56,247 bases of DNA. Origin: Flavobacteriales bacterium. GTDB lineage: Bacteria > Bacteroidota > Bacteroidia > UBA10329. Every line of letters begins with the position of its first letter. Position 1 is the first letter of the stretch. Location of the stretch: positions 1 through 56,247 of the forward strand of contig JAGYJL010000010.1 in the NCBI GenBank assembly GCA_018402015.1, in the 5' to 3' direction. The position numbers and the translations under genes were made by a program. Positions 20,001 through 27,035 of this stretch are shown piece after piece. The notes beneath the pieces are model-generated. The model did no database searches. It saw only the letters and a program-made list of their open reading frames with translations, and was not told the DNA's origin.

Positions 20001-20184
20001 AGATCAATTCGGTGGACCAAATGGCAAGAAATTCATGATGAAGAGATTTAAGGCCATGTTGCAAGACATTCATTCAAAACCGATAAACCAACAGTACGAC
20101 CTTTTGGTAAAACATCTTAAAAATTGGAAAGGAAACCTTGAACAGGTTGATGATATAATTGTACTAGGAGTTAAAATTCCTTAG
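17025..20184 (+). CDS. Membrane sensor with periplasmic two-component-regulator propeller, Y_Y_Y domain and cytoplasmic SpoIIE phosphatase (one frameshift)
   Basis: A signal peptide (MIQVLMLAPVFFLFCPHLSA) is followed by many propeller repeats with the DNEQNIWISTFGGGL and DGIYVSTKAG pattern, a Y_Y_Y-type Ig domain (YKYQLNGHSDSWK), one membrane helix (WFSWWFWATFFIIVTIGVIA), a coiled coil (EIQEQKSEIEQSRDEI) and a PP2C/SpoIIE Ser phosphatase (KDLVSGDFYYAE, AAVDCTGHGVPGGFMS, later GDMIYIFSDGFADQFGG). It should sense an external signal and dephosphorylate a protein such as a STAS antagonist. The reading frame is broken once at the GGGG run 17405-17408; dropping one G joins HIYKGQNG to IWAFSRSGMVFWAN. 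A TPR protein follows 11 to 47 bp downstream. Total about 1050 aa. Confidence 0.88.
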
Positions 20185-20231
20185 AACCAAACGAAATGAA
20201 ATACGTACAACCCACAACGAAACGACAGACC

Positions 20232-21155
20232 ATGTCAATCTCAATGAAATCCATTCTTACAACAATATTTATCTGCCTGAGTATGACTTCCATTGCTCAG
20301 GAATCGGCACAGTACTTCAACAGTGCTATAACCAAGGCACAATCTGGCGATATGCCTGGAGCAATTACTGACTTCGACAAATGCATTTCGCTCGATCCAA
20401 CCTATTCTGACGCATTTTATTGGAGAGGTGTTGCCAAAGCGGCTATTGGACAAACTACCGCTGCCCTAGCGGACTTCGAGAAATGTACCTCATTGGACCC
20501 GGATAATGCCCAAGCATACCTGACCGCAGGAAACCTCTACAATCAACAAGGCAATCCGAAAGCAGCTCTCGCAAACCTTAACCCAGCGGTGCAATTACTT
20601 CCAAGTAATATGGAAGCACGCCTTAATAGAGGAAAAGCACAGACCAATCTTGGAATGCACGAAGCAGCAATAAAAGACTACACAACAGTTCTGGAAGCCG
20701 ACCGTTCCAATTTCGATGCATACATCAACAGAGGCATTTCTTATAGACAAATGGAGAACCTTGATAAAGCCATTGAAGATTTTTCGGCTGCTATCCGTGT
20801 GAATAAAATGAGTTCAGAAGGATATATCAATCGGGGCATTGCCTATCGCTTGAAAGGGGAGTTTGAAAATGCGATTGCAGATTATACCCAAGCCATTGTT
20901 GTTGACCCTAACAGTTCTGATGCATTCTACAACAGAGGAATTGCCTATTCAAAACGCGATCAGCATCAAGATGCGATTAGAGATTTCTCAAAGGCTATTT
21001 CCATAAATCCGGATGATGCCGACTCTTACATGAACAGAGGCATAGAAAAGGTGATCATTGGTAAAAAAGACGATGGTTGCGCAGACATTGTAAAAGCTGC
21101 AAACCTCGGTCTGCTCGTAGCAATTGACGAAAGAAACAAGTTCTGCGGTTTCTAA
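20232..21155 (+). CDS. Secreted tetratricopeptide repeat protein
   Basis: The 307-aa product from ATG 20232 has a signal peptide (MSISMKSILTTIFICLSMTS then IAQ). An in-frame ATG at 20196 would add 12 residues. The mature part consists of about seven or eight canonical 34-residue TPRs, with repeated phrases such as AYINRGISYRQ, GYINRGIAYRLKG and AFYNRGIAYSKR, ending in a degenerate cap with two Cys. It is a periplasmic protein-interaction scaffold by family. The position right behind the propeller/SpoIIE sensor suggests a shared transcript. Its end converges with the deiminase gene 9 bp away. Confidence 0.9.
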   Translation: MSISMKSILTTIFICLSMTSIAQESAQYFNSAITKAQSGDMPGAITDFDKCISLDPTYSDAFYWRGVAKAAIGQTTAALADFEKCTSLDPDNAQAYLTAGNLYNQQGNPKAALANLNPAVQLLPSNMEARLNRGKAQTNLGMHEAAIKDYTTVLEADRSNFDAYINRGISYRQMENLDKAIEDFSAAIRVNKMSSEGYINRGIAYRLKGEFENAIADYTQAIVVDPNSSDAFYNRGIAYSKRDQHQDAIRDFSKAISINPDDADSYMNRGIEKVIIGKKDDGCADIVKAANLGLLVAIDERNKFCGF

Positions 21156-21164
21156 GACCGAGAT

Positions 21165-22886
21165 CTAGATCTTAACCAAGCGAATTGTTCTGAACCCTCC
21201 TTCCCACTCTATTCTGGCGGTGTAGATTCCCGTTGGGTTGTTCTTAAGATCGAGCACGATCCGTGTTTCGTTGGAAACTCCATTCAACACGATTCTACCC
21301 AGATTATCAATTACCGAATACTTGGAATTCAAAGCCTGATTGAAATTCAGTTCAAAGATTCCAGTTGATGGATTTGGGAACACGCCTATGCGAACCTCTT
21401 CTTCTGAAATTCCGGTTGGAGAACTCAACACCTTGAATTTCCAAAAACCTTGTGGCGCTGGCATTGGCCGGTTCTGTTGCTTTCCTGTATTAGCTTCTGC
21501 ATGAATGTAATAGTAAACCTTCTCTCCTTCCGCTTGATAAGGAATAAACCCCGTCCAAGTATCTTCAGAAGGATTTGTGAAATTCATATTGGCGGCCGCA
21601 TATCCTTGCGTAGTATCTGTTGTCCAATAAACGGTGGCAGAAGCAATTCCATCAGCATGCTTGATAAGGGCATCTATCTGGTAATTGTTGGTGGAAAAAA
21701 CCTGATCATCCAGCGGCTGATGACGGATAAGTAAAGGATCGCTGGAAGCAACCGCTTTGGTTATGCAATGAATTGCGCCAGATGCTGTGATGATCTCGTT
21801 GCAATCGATTCCAACCACCTTGTACCCTGGTAGCGCTTCGCGATAAATGCGCAACGCAGTAGTATCCCATTGTTCCTCGTAAATGGGCACAAGTATGGTG
21901 TTGTTTACAAATACAGAGTTTGTGTACGTTCTGTAATCTCCATTCTGATTGGGATACTGTCCTCCTTCTGGTGGCATTGGTACACGAATTACCTTGTAAT
22001 CTGTTCCAAACACAGAATTGAAATTATTAAGCACGTAGTTCAAATTCGATTCTATCTGCGGACCATCAGCAACTCCCTGAGGATATTCGCCTACCAGCAA
22101 GGTTTCCTCATCCAACAATTTCATGTGCATATCAATATGATGAATACCATCATAAGGCAAGGTTGGCATTTTGATGTATCGATCAATTCCCATGAAATCA
22201 CTCATAATGGCGTCAACCGCATTCTCGTTGTGGTTGGAAATTCCGTAGCCGGTGCCATCGTTTTCCTCCAAAATAAGTTCAGATGCGAAGGCTGTTCCGA
22301 ACCCATCGACCATGAAATTTCCACCTGTGTTGACCAGGTCGTAAGGCACGTTGGTGGTCTGATACAATGGAATATTCAATAGATCTGCCAGTGCTTCTGG
22401 AATAACGTCATCGCTTGGGCGCGGCCGGTTGTAGATCCAATCTACCCAAAGCAAAGAATCCACATCGTTGGTATAAACGTTCCACTGACCGTAATCTCTG
22501 AACCAGATGCTGTTGGACGGTTCGATAACGAATTGAACGTTCGAAAGGGATATTCCATTGTTCTGAAGCTGATTTTGCACCGTACTCTGATAGGATTGAT
22601 CCGTAACTATATATACCGGAACTTCCAGCTTTGCGTGTCGCACTATCTCGCGAAGTGTTGACTGCGCGAACGAGCCCCTCCAGCGTATACAAAGACCATC
22701 GATCTCTTCCCATTCGGCAGCAGTTCTAACTTCCGAAACCGGGGGTGTGGTAATGCCTCGTGAAACGGGAGGCGTGTATTCCAGCATCTTCTCTGCTTCG
22801 GTAAGACCTACCGGTAAATGCTGTGCATGAACAAAAGCAACTTGCAAAGAAGAAATAAGAATGAAAAAGTAGGCTTTGAGCTTCAT
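21165..22886 (-). CDS. Secreted agmatine/peptidylarginine deiminase family enzyme (PAD_porph) with T9SS sorting domain
   Basis: A 573-aa protein: signal peptide 1-21, guanidino-modifying catalytic domain about 45-385, Ig-like beta domain about 390-485, T9SS type-A sorting domain about 505-573 (VFPNPSTGIFELNF ... GIYTARIEW). Catalytic residues of the family are visible: Asp in SIWFRDYGQW (D131), His and Asp in IHHIDMHMK (H250, D252), Asn in TYTNSVF (N323) and the nucleophile Cys in GAIHCITKA (C374). The layout and length closely parallel the Porphyromonas gingivalis peptidylarginine deiminase, including an Arg-Pro-Arg (R154, R156) where that enzyme has its substrate-binding Arg pair. It is expected to convert guanidino groups to ureido groups outside the cell. 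Plain agmatine deiminase remains possible. Confidence 0.9.
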   Translation of the reverse strand: MKLKAYFFILISSLQVAFVHAQHLPVGLTEAEKMLEYTPPVSRGITTPPVSEVRTAAEWEEIDGLCIRWRGSFAQSTLREIVRHAKLEVPVYIVTDQSYQSTVQNQLQNNGISLSNVQFVIEPSNSIWFRDYGQWNVYTNDVDSLLWVDWIYNRPRPSDDVIPEALADLLNIPLYQTTNVPYDLVNTGGNFMVDGFGTAFASELILEENDGTGYGISNHNENAVDAIMSDFMGIDRYIKMPTLPYDGIHHIDMHMKLLDEETLLVGEYPQGVADGPQIESNLNYVLNNFNSVFGTDYKVIRVPMPPEGGQYPNQNGDYRTYTNSVFVNNTILVPIYEEQWDTTALRIYREALPGYKVVGIDCNEIITASGAIHCITKAVASSDPLLIRHQPLDDQVFSTNNYQIDALIKHADGIASATVYWTTDTTQGYAAANMNFTNPSEDTWTGFIPYQAEGEKVYYYIHAEANTGKQQNRPMPAPQGFWKFKVLSSPTGISEEEVRIGVFPNPSTGIFELNFNQALNSKYSVIDNLGRIVLNGVSNETRIVLDLKNNPTGIYTARIEWEGGFRTIRLVKI

Positions 22887-22961
22887 ATGTATTTTGGTTC
22901 TGTCTCAAATGTAGAAACCATTAGTGCCCGATCTGTCATCCAAGCGCTATTTTCGCGGTCC

Positions 22962-23588
22962 ATGAAAGTCCTTGCTCCTGTTGCGTATTTCCCTCCTGTA
23001 AGCTACTTCGCTTGGCTTGTACAGCGGGGAATGATAATAGAAACGAAGGAGCATTACGTGAAGCAATCGCTGAGGAATAGATGCACCATAATGGGGTCGA
23101 ATGGACCGCTTAACCTGTTGGTTCCAAGAACCAAAACTGCAGAAAAGCAGCTTATGGAAGAGAGTCTTATTCACAACGAAACCGATTGGAAACGACTGCA
23201 TTGGCGAAGTTTAGAAGCAGCATATCGCAAATCTCCGTTCTTCGAATACTACGAAGATGACCTGCGTCCCTTTTTTGAAACGGAGCACACGCACCATCTT
23301 CATCTAGGAATTCAATCCATTGCGCTCATGTGCTCGTTACTGGAGTTTGAGTTCGAACAGGAATTGACAAGCGAGTATGTTACACATCCAGAAATTCCAG
23401 ACCTAAGAAATGCGTGGAATAAACAGGATTACGCAATGAAATCTCCGGTAACCGAATTTCCAGAATACATTCAGGTTTTTCAGGATAGATTTCCGTTTTC
23501 GGCCGATATGAGCGTGTTGGATCTACTTTTCTGCCTCGGCCCGCAAGCAGCAGAATACATCAATAACCTTCCTCTCAGTGACTACTAA
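22962..23588 (+). CDS. WbqC family protein
   Basis: ATG 22962 gives MKVLAPVAYFPPVSYFAWLV, the characteristic WbqC N-terminus with the YFP and Y-x-x-W/F pattern; the longer frame upstream runs into the divergent deiminase promoter. The 208-aa product keeps SIMGSNGP-like (TIMGSNGPLNLLVPR) and WRSLEAAYRKSPFFEYY segments. WbqC-like proteins are found in polysaccharide or glycolipid loci and are thought to act in amino-sugar modification, but no activity is firmly established. Cytoplasmic. It overlaps the following alpha/beta hydrolase gene by 11 bp. Confidence 0.88.
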   Translation: MKVLAPVAYFPPVSYFAWLVQRGMIIETKEHYVKQSLRNRCTIMGSNGPLNLLVPRTKTAEKQLMEESLIHNETDWKRLHWRSLEAAYRKSPFFEYYEDDLRPFFETEHTHHLHLGIQSIALMCSLLEFEFEQELTSEYVTHPEIPDLRNAWNKQDYAMKSPVTEFPEYIQVFQDRFPFSADMSVLDLLFCLGPQAAEYINNLPLSDY

Positions 23589-24420
23589 CAAATCGGGCAA
23601 ATTTCCGGAACTTGAATTTGGAGGAAGCGGACCACTCATCCATTTTGCACATGCAAACGGTTTTCCCGCAGCATCGTACCAAGAATTCATCAACGAGTTA
23701 GTTCCTGATCACCGCGTTATTGCAATGAATGCGCGACCCTTATGGCCAGATTCCAATTACCGTGATTTCAATTCTTGGGAAATAGCTGCAAATGACCTGA
23801 TCGAATACTTGGACAAGAATGGACACCGCAACATAATTGGCATGGGCCACTCGTTCGGAGCGATATGTACCTTGCTCGCTGCGCAGAAACGTCCCGACCT
23901 TTTCAGCAAACTCATTCTTATTGAGCCAGTGGTTCTTCCTTCTTGGTATTATCAGCTCACCTCAATTCTACCGCAAATCTTACTTAAACGGATCAACCCG
24001 ATCGTAAGGAAAACCTTGGTGCGTAAAGAGCATTGGCCCGATCACGAAGCTGCATTCACGCATTTTAGAAGAAGTAGACTTTTTGCTTCGGTATCAGACA
24101 CTTCTATCTGGAACTACGTGAATTCGGTTACTGCAGAAAAAAACGGTGGTGTAAGCCTGGTTTATTCTAAAGAGTGGGAAGCAACCATCTTTCTAACTGT
24201 GATCAACCCATGGAAAGCCCTCCAAACACTTGGCCATGCTACATTGATCTTTAGAGGAGAAACCTCCGATACCATTTTCCCAAATGTGTGGAAACAGATG
24301 AAAGCGAAGATCGACCGCGCCACGTTGGTTGAAATTGCTGACGCTGGACATTTGGTACCAATTGAAAAACCAGAGGAAATTGCACGAAACATCAAGGATT
24401 TTCTGCATTCCGACCGCTAA
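23578..24420 (+). CDS. Alpha/beta hydrolase
   Basis: A 280-aa alpha/beta-hydrolase fold protein: oxyanion region HFAHANGFP, nucleophile elbow GMGHSFGA (Ser92), acid region near LIFRGETSDTIF and catalytic His in DAGHLVPIEKP. It starts at GTG 23578, inside the end of the WbqC gene, so translation is probably coupled. No signal peptide. Substrate unknown; carboxylic-ester hydrolase is as far as the sequence goes. Confidence 0.88.
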   Translation: MTTNKSGKFPELEFGGSGPLIHFAHANGFPAASYQEFINELVPDHRVIAMNARPLWPDSNYRDFNSWEIAANDLIEYLDKNGHRNIIGMGHSFGAICTLLAAQKRPDLFSKLILIEPVVLPSWYYQLTSILPQILLKRINPIVRKTLVRKEHWPDHEAAFTHFRRSRLFASVSDTSIWNYVNSVTAEKNGGVSLVYSKEWEATIFLTVINPWKALQTLGHATLIFRGETSDTIFPNVWKQMKAKIDRATLVEIADAGHLVPIEKPEEIARNIKDFLHSDR

Positions 24421-24431
24421 CCTTACGTGCC

Positions 24432-24439
24432 TATATTTG
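24432..24439 (+). promoter_or_regulatory. Candidate -7 promoter element for the carboxylase gene
   Basis: TATATTTG matches the Bacteroidota TAnnTTTG consensus and sits 20 bp before the ATG at 24459. No clear TTG -33 element is seen at the expected distance. Confidence 0.45.
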
Positions 24440-24458
24440 GCATCCCTAAAATGTGCTG

Positions 24459-26084
24459 ATGGACATAGAATTTAACCGCAACGAAGACGTAATGAAGCAG
24501 ATGATCTCCAAAATGGAGAATCGCTTAGAGAAGATCTATTTGGGTGGAGGTCAAAAACGAATAGATAAAGAGCATGCCAAGGGTAAAATGACAGCCCGCG
24601 AACGTGTTGAAGCGTTGATAGACCCGGGAACAGACACCATTGAAATAGGTGCCTTTGCTGGCTACGAGATGTACGAAGAACAAGGCGGTTGTCCTGGTGG
24701 TGGCGTTGTGGTGGTCATTGGCTACGTAAGTGGTAAACAATGCATTATTGTAGCAAACGATGCTACCGTAAAGGCAGGCGCTTGGTTCCCTATTACAGGA
24801 AAGAAGAACCTCCGCGCACAGGAAATTGCCATGGAAAACCGTCTACCTATTATTTATCTGGTAGATAGCGCTGGTGTTTTCCTTCCAATGCAGAACGAGA
24901 TCTTTGCTGACAAGGAGCATTTTGGAAGAATATTCCGAAACAATGCCAAAATGAGCAGCATGGGAATTACCCAGATATCGGCCATTATGGGAAGTTGCGT
25001 TGCTGGTGGCGCTTATCTGCCGATCATGAGTGATGAAGCACTCATTGTAGATAAAACAGGTACTATTTTCCTTGCAGGATCCTACTTGGTAAAAGCGGCA
25101 ATTGGAGAAAACATCGACAACGAAACATTGGGCGGTGCCACCACACATTGCGAAATTTCTGGTGTAACCGATTACAAGGCCAAAGACGATGCTGATGCAC
25201 TGAAAACCATCCGCAGCCTCATTGACAAGATCGGTTCGTACGAAAAAGCAGGATTCAGTAGAACGGAAGCAGTTGCGCCTAAGAAAGACCCGAAAGAACT
25301 TCTGGGAGTTTTACCGGAATTAAGAACGAAGGAGTACGACATGCGCGAGATCATTAGCCGTTTGGTAGATGGTTCCGAGTTTGATGAGTACAAAAAGGAT
25401 TACGGTAAAACCATTCTCACTTGCTATGCGAGAATTGATGGTTGGGCAGTTGGTATTGTAGCCAATCAGCGGAAAATTGTAAAAAGCGCCAAAGGCGAAA
25501 TGCAGTTCGGTGGCGTTATCTATTCAGACAGTGCCGATAAAGCTGCACAGTTCATAATGAATTGCAACCAGAAGAAAATTCCTTTGATTTTCCTGCACGA
25601 TGTAACAGGTTTCATGGTCGGTTCGCGGTCTGAGCAAGGCGGTATTATTAAGGATGGCGCCAAAATGGTGAACGCAGTTTCAAATAGCACTGTTCCAAAG
25701 TTCAGTATTGTGGTGGGCAACAGCTATGGTGCAGGCAATTACGCCATGTGCGGTAAGGCTTACGATCCTCGATTGATCGTAGCGTGGCCAACAGCCAACA
25801 TTGCAGTAATGGGCGGAGCGCAAGCAGCAAAAGTGTTGTTGCAGATACAGACCAGCACCATGAAAGCCCAAGGAAAAGAAGTAACGCCCGAAGAGGAAAA
25901 AGCACTGCTCGACAAGATCACACAGGGTTACGAAGAGCAAACCTCGCCATACTACGCAGCTGCCCGTTTGTGGGTAGATGCCATCATCGACCCGCGGGAT
26001 ACACGCAAATGGATAAGCATGGGTATTGAGGCCGCAGAGCATGCTCCAGTGGAGAAGTTTAATGTGGGTGTGATACAGACCTGA
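24459..26084 (+). CDS. Acyl-CoA carboxylase beta (carboxyltransferase) subunit
   Basis: A 541-aa biotin-dependent carboxyltransferase. Conserved segments are GKMTARERVEALIDPGT, LVDSAGVFLPMQNEIFADKE, MGSCVAGGAYLPIMSDE, GVIYSDSADKAAQFI and VGNSYGAGNYAMCG, which together give the two crotonase-fold halves. The LPMQNEIF-DKEHFGRIF and AYLPIMSDE pattern resembles methylcrotonyl-CoA carboxylase beta more than PccB, but several acyl-CoA substrates are possible. It transfers carboxyl from carboxybiotin to the acyl-CoA; the alpha subunit is not in this window. I use ATG 24459 (MDIEFNRNED); GTG 24453 adds two residues. Cytoplasmic. Confidence 0.9.
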   Translation: MDIEFNRNEDVMKQMISKMENRLEKIYLGGGQKRIDKEHAKGKMTARERVEALIDPGTDTIEIGAFAGYEMYEEQGGCPGGGVVVVIGYVSGKQCIIVANDATVKAGAWFPITGKKNLRAQEIAMENRLPIIYLVDSAGVFLPMQNEIFADKEHFGRIFRNNAKMSSMGITQISAIMGSCVAGGAYLPIMSDEALIVDKTGTIFLAGSYLVKAAIGENIDNETLGGATTHCEISGVTDYKAKDDADALKTIRSLIDKIGSYEKAGFSRTEAVAPKKDPKELLGVLPELRTKEYDMREIISRLVDGSEFDEYKKDYGKTILTCYARIDGWAVGIVANQRKIVKSAKGEMQFGGVIYSDSADKAAQFIMNCNQKKIPLIFLHDVTGFMVGSRSEQGGIIKDGAKMVNAVSNSTVPKFSIVVGNSYGAGNYAMCGKAYDPRLIVAWPTANIAVMGGAQAAKVLLQIQTSTMKAQGKEVTPEEEKALLDKITQGYEEQTSPYYAAARLWVDAIIDPRDTRKWISMGIEAAEHAPVEKFNVGVIQT

Positions 26085-26093
26085 TAGGCAACA

Positions 26094-27035
26094 GTGTCCA
26101 GCGAAAAGCGAGCAATCCATACTACCATCAGCAAGACCCTTGCTACATTATTCGTTTTTCATTTTTCGTTTTTCTGTGCTTTTGGGCAAACCATGAACTC
26201 CTCTCCGTCTGAGCTCTCATCAGACACGGTAAACCCTCCGTTGAAGGTACTTTCCTACAACATTCATATGTTGCCGCCTTTGGCCAAATTCACAGGTAAG
26301 CAGCGTAGGGCAAAGCGCATTGGTAATCTCTTCAAGGATTCCGATTTCGATATTATCGTATTTCAAGAAGCTTTTCATGGCGCGGCCAGAAGAAAGATCT
26401 GGCGCAGAATGAAGGAGAACTTCCCCTACACGTTGGGTCCTGCCAACAAACGCTGGTATTCGCTAAAGACCAACAGCGGTATTTGGATCGTCAGCAGAAT
26501 TCCACTCACCCAATTGGCAGAAATTGATTTCGAATACTGCGAAGGCATCGATTGTTGGAGCCGGAAAGGTGCGCTACTGGCAGAAGGCGAATTCCAAGGA
26601 CAGACATTCCAAATTCTGGGAACGCACTTAGAAGCTGGAGGCGAGCGCGCAATGAAAGTCTCGCAATACAAAGAATTGGCAGAACTCTTTCGGCAATACC
26701 AAAAAGACGGTGTACCGCAGATAGCAGCTGGCGATTTCAACACCAAGAAATTTCAAGACACCACGTGGTACAACCAGTTGCTGCGAATTCTAGATATGGA
26801 GGACGGTCCCCTTCTCAGCGAGCAGCAATTTACAAGCGATAGCTACATCAACGATATTAAGATACAACGTGGCGATAAGAAAAAACAGAGCGTTATCGAC
26901 TTCATCTTTTATGGCGATAATGGGGTAAATGCAACGATTAATCGCTACGTGCGCATGCCACGCTGGCAATGGTCAAAACACAGGCAAGACCTCAGCGATC
27001 ACTTTGCCGTGGAGGCGCAGATTCTTTTTCAGTGA
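26094..27035 (+). CDS. Secreted sphingomyelinase-like phosphodiesterase (endonuclease/exonuclease/phosphatase fold)
   Basis: A 313-aa protein from GTG 26094 with a signal-like hydrophobic segment (residues about 12-31, ending FCAFGQ). The DNase-I-like fold is marked by LSYNIHMLPP (Asn56), IVFQEAFHG (Glu92, metal ligand), GTHLEAGG, AAGDFN (213-216), VIDFIFYG and a terminal SDHFAVEA (His303). The NIHMLP and FQEAF phrases are typical of bacterial neutral sphingomyelinase C, which cleaves sphingomyelin to ceramide and phosphocholine. Some relatives act on other phosphodiesters, so the substrate is inferred. There is no sorting domain. The stop directly abuts the end of the convergent cytochrome gene. 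Confidence 0.85.
   Translation: MSSEKRAIHTTISKTLATLFVFHFSFFCAFGQTMNSSPSELSSDTVNPPLKVLSYNIHMLPPLAKFTGKQRRAKRIGNLFKDSDFDIIVFQEAFHGAARRKIWRRMKENFPYTLGPANKRWYSLKTNSGIWIVSRIPLTQLAEIDFEYCEGIDCWSRKGALLAEGEFQGQTFQILGTHLEAGGERAMKVSQYKELAELFRQYQKDGVPQIAAGDFNTKKFQDTTWYNQLLRILDMEDGPLLSEQQFTSDSYINDIKIQRGDKKKQSVIDFIFYGDNGVNATINRYVRMPRWQWSKHRQDLSDHFAVEAQILFQ

Noticed and set aside
20232-21155. Possible tandem DNA repeat
   Set aside because: The repetition is at protein level (degenerate TPRs); the DNA is too diverged for a tandem repeat array.
21870-22382. 170-aa plus-strand ORF
   Set aside because: Antisense to the catalytic domain of the deiminase, whose active-site motifs are all on the minus strand.
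25680-26120. 146-aa minus-strand ORF
   Set aside because: Antisense to the carboxylase beta subunit C-terminus.
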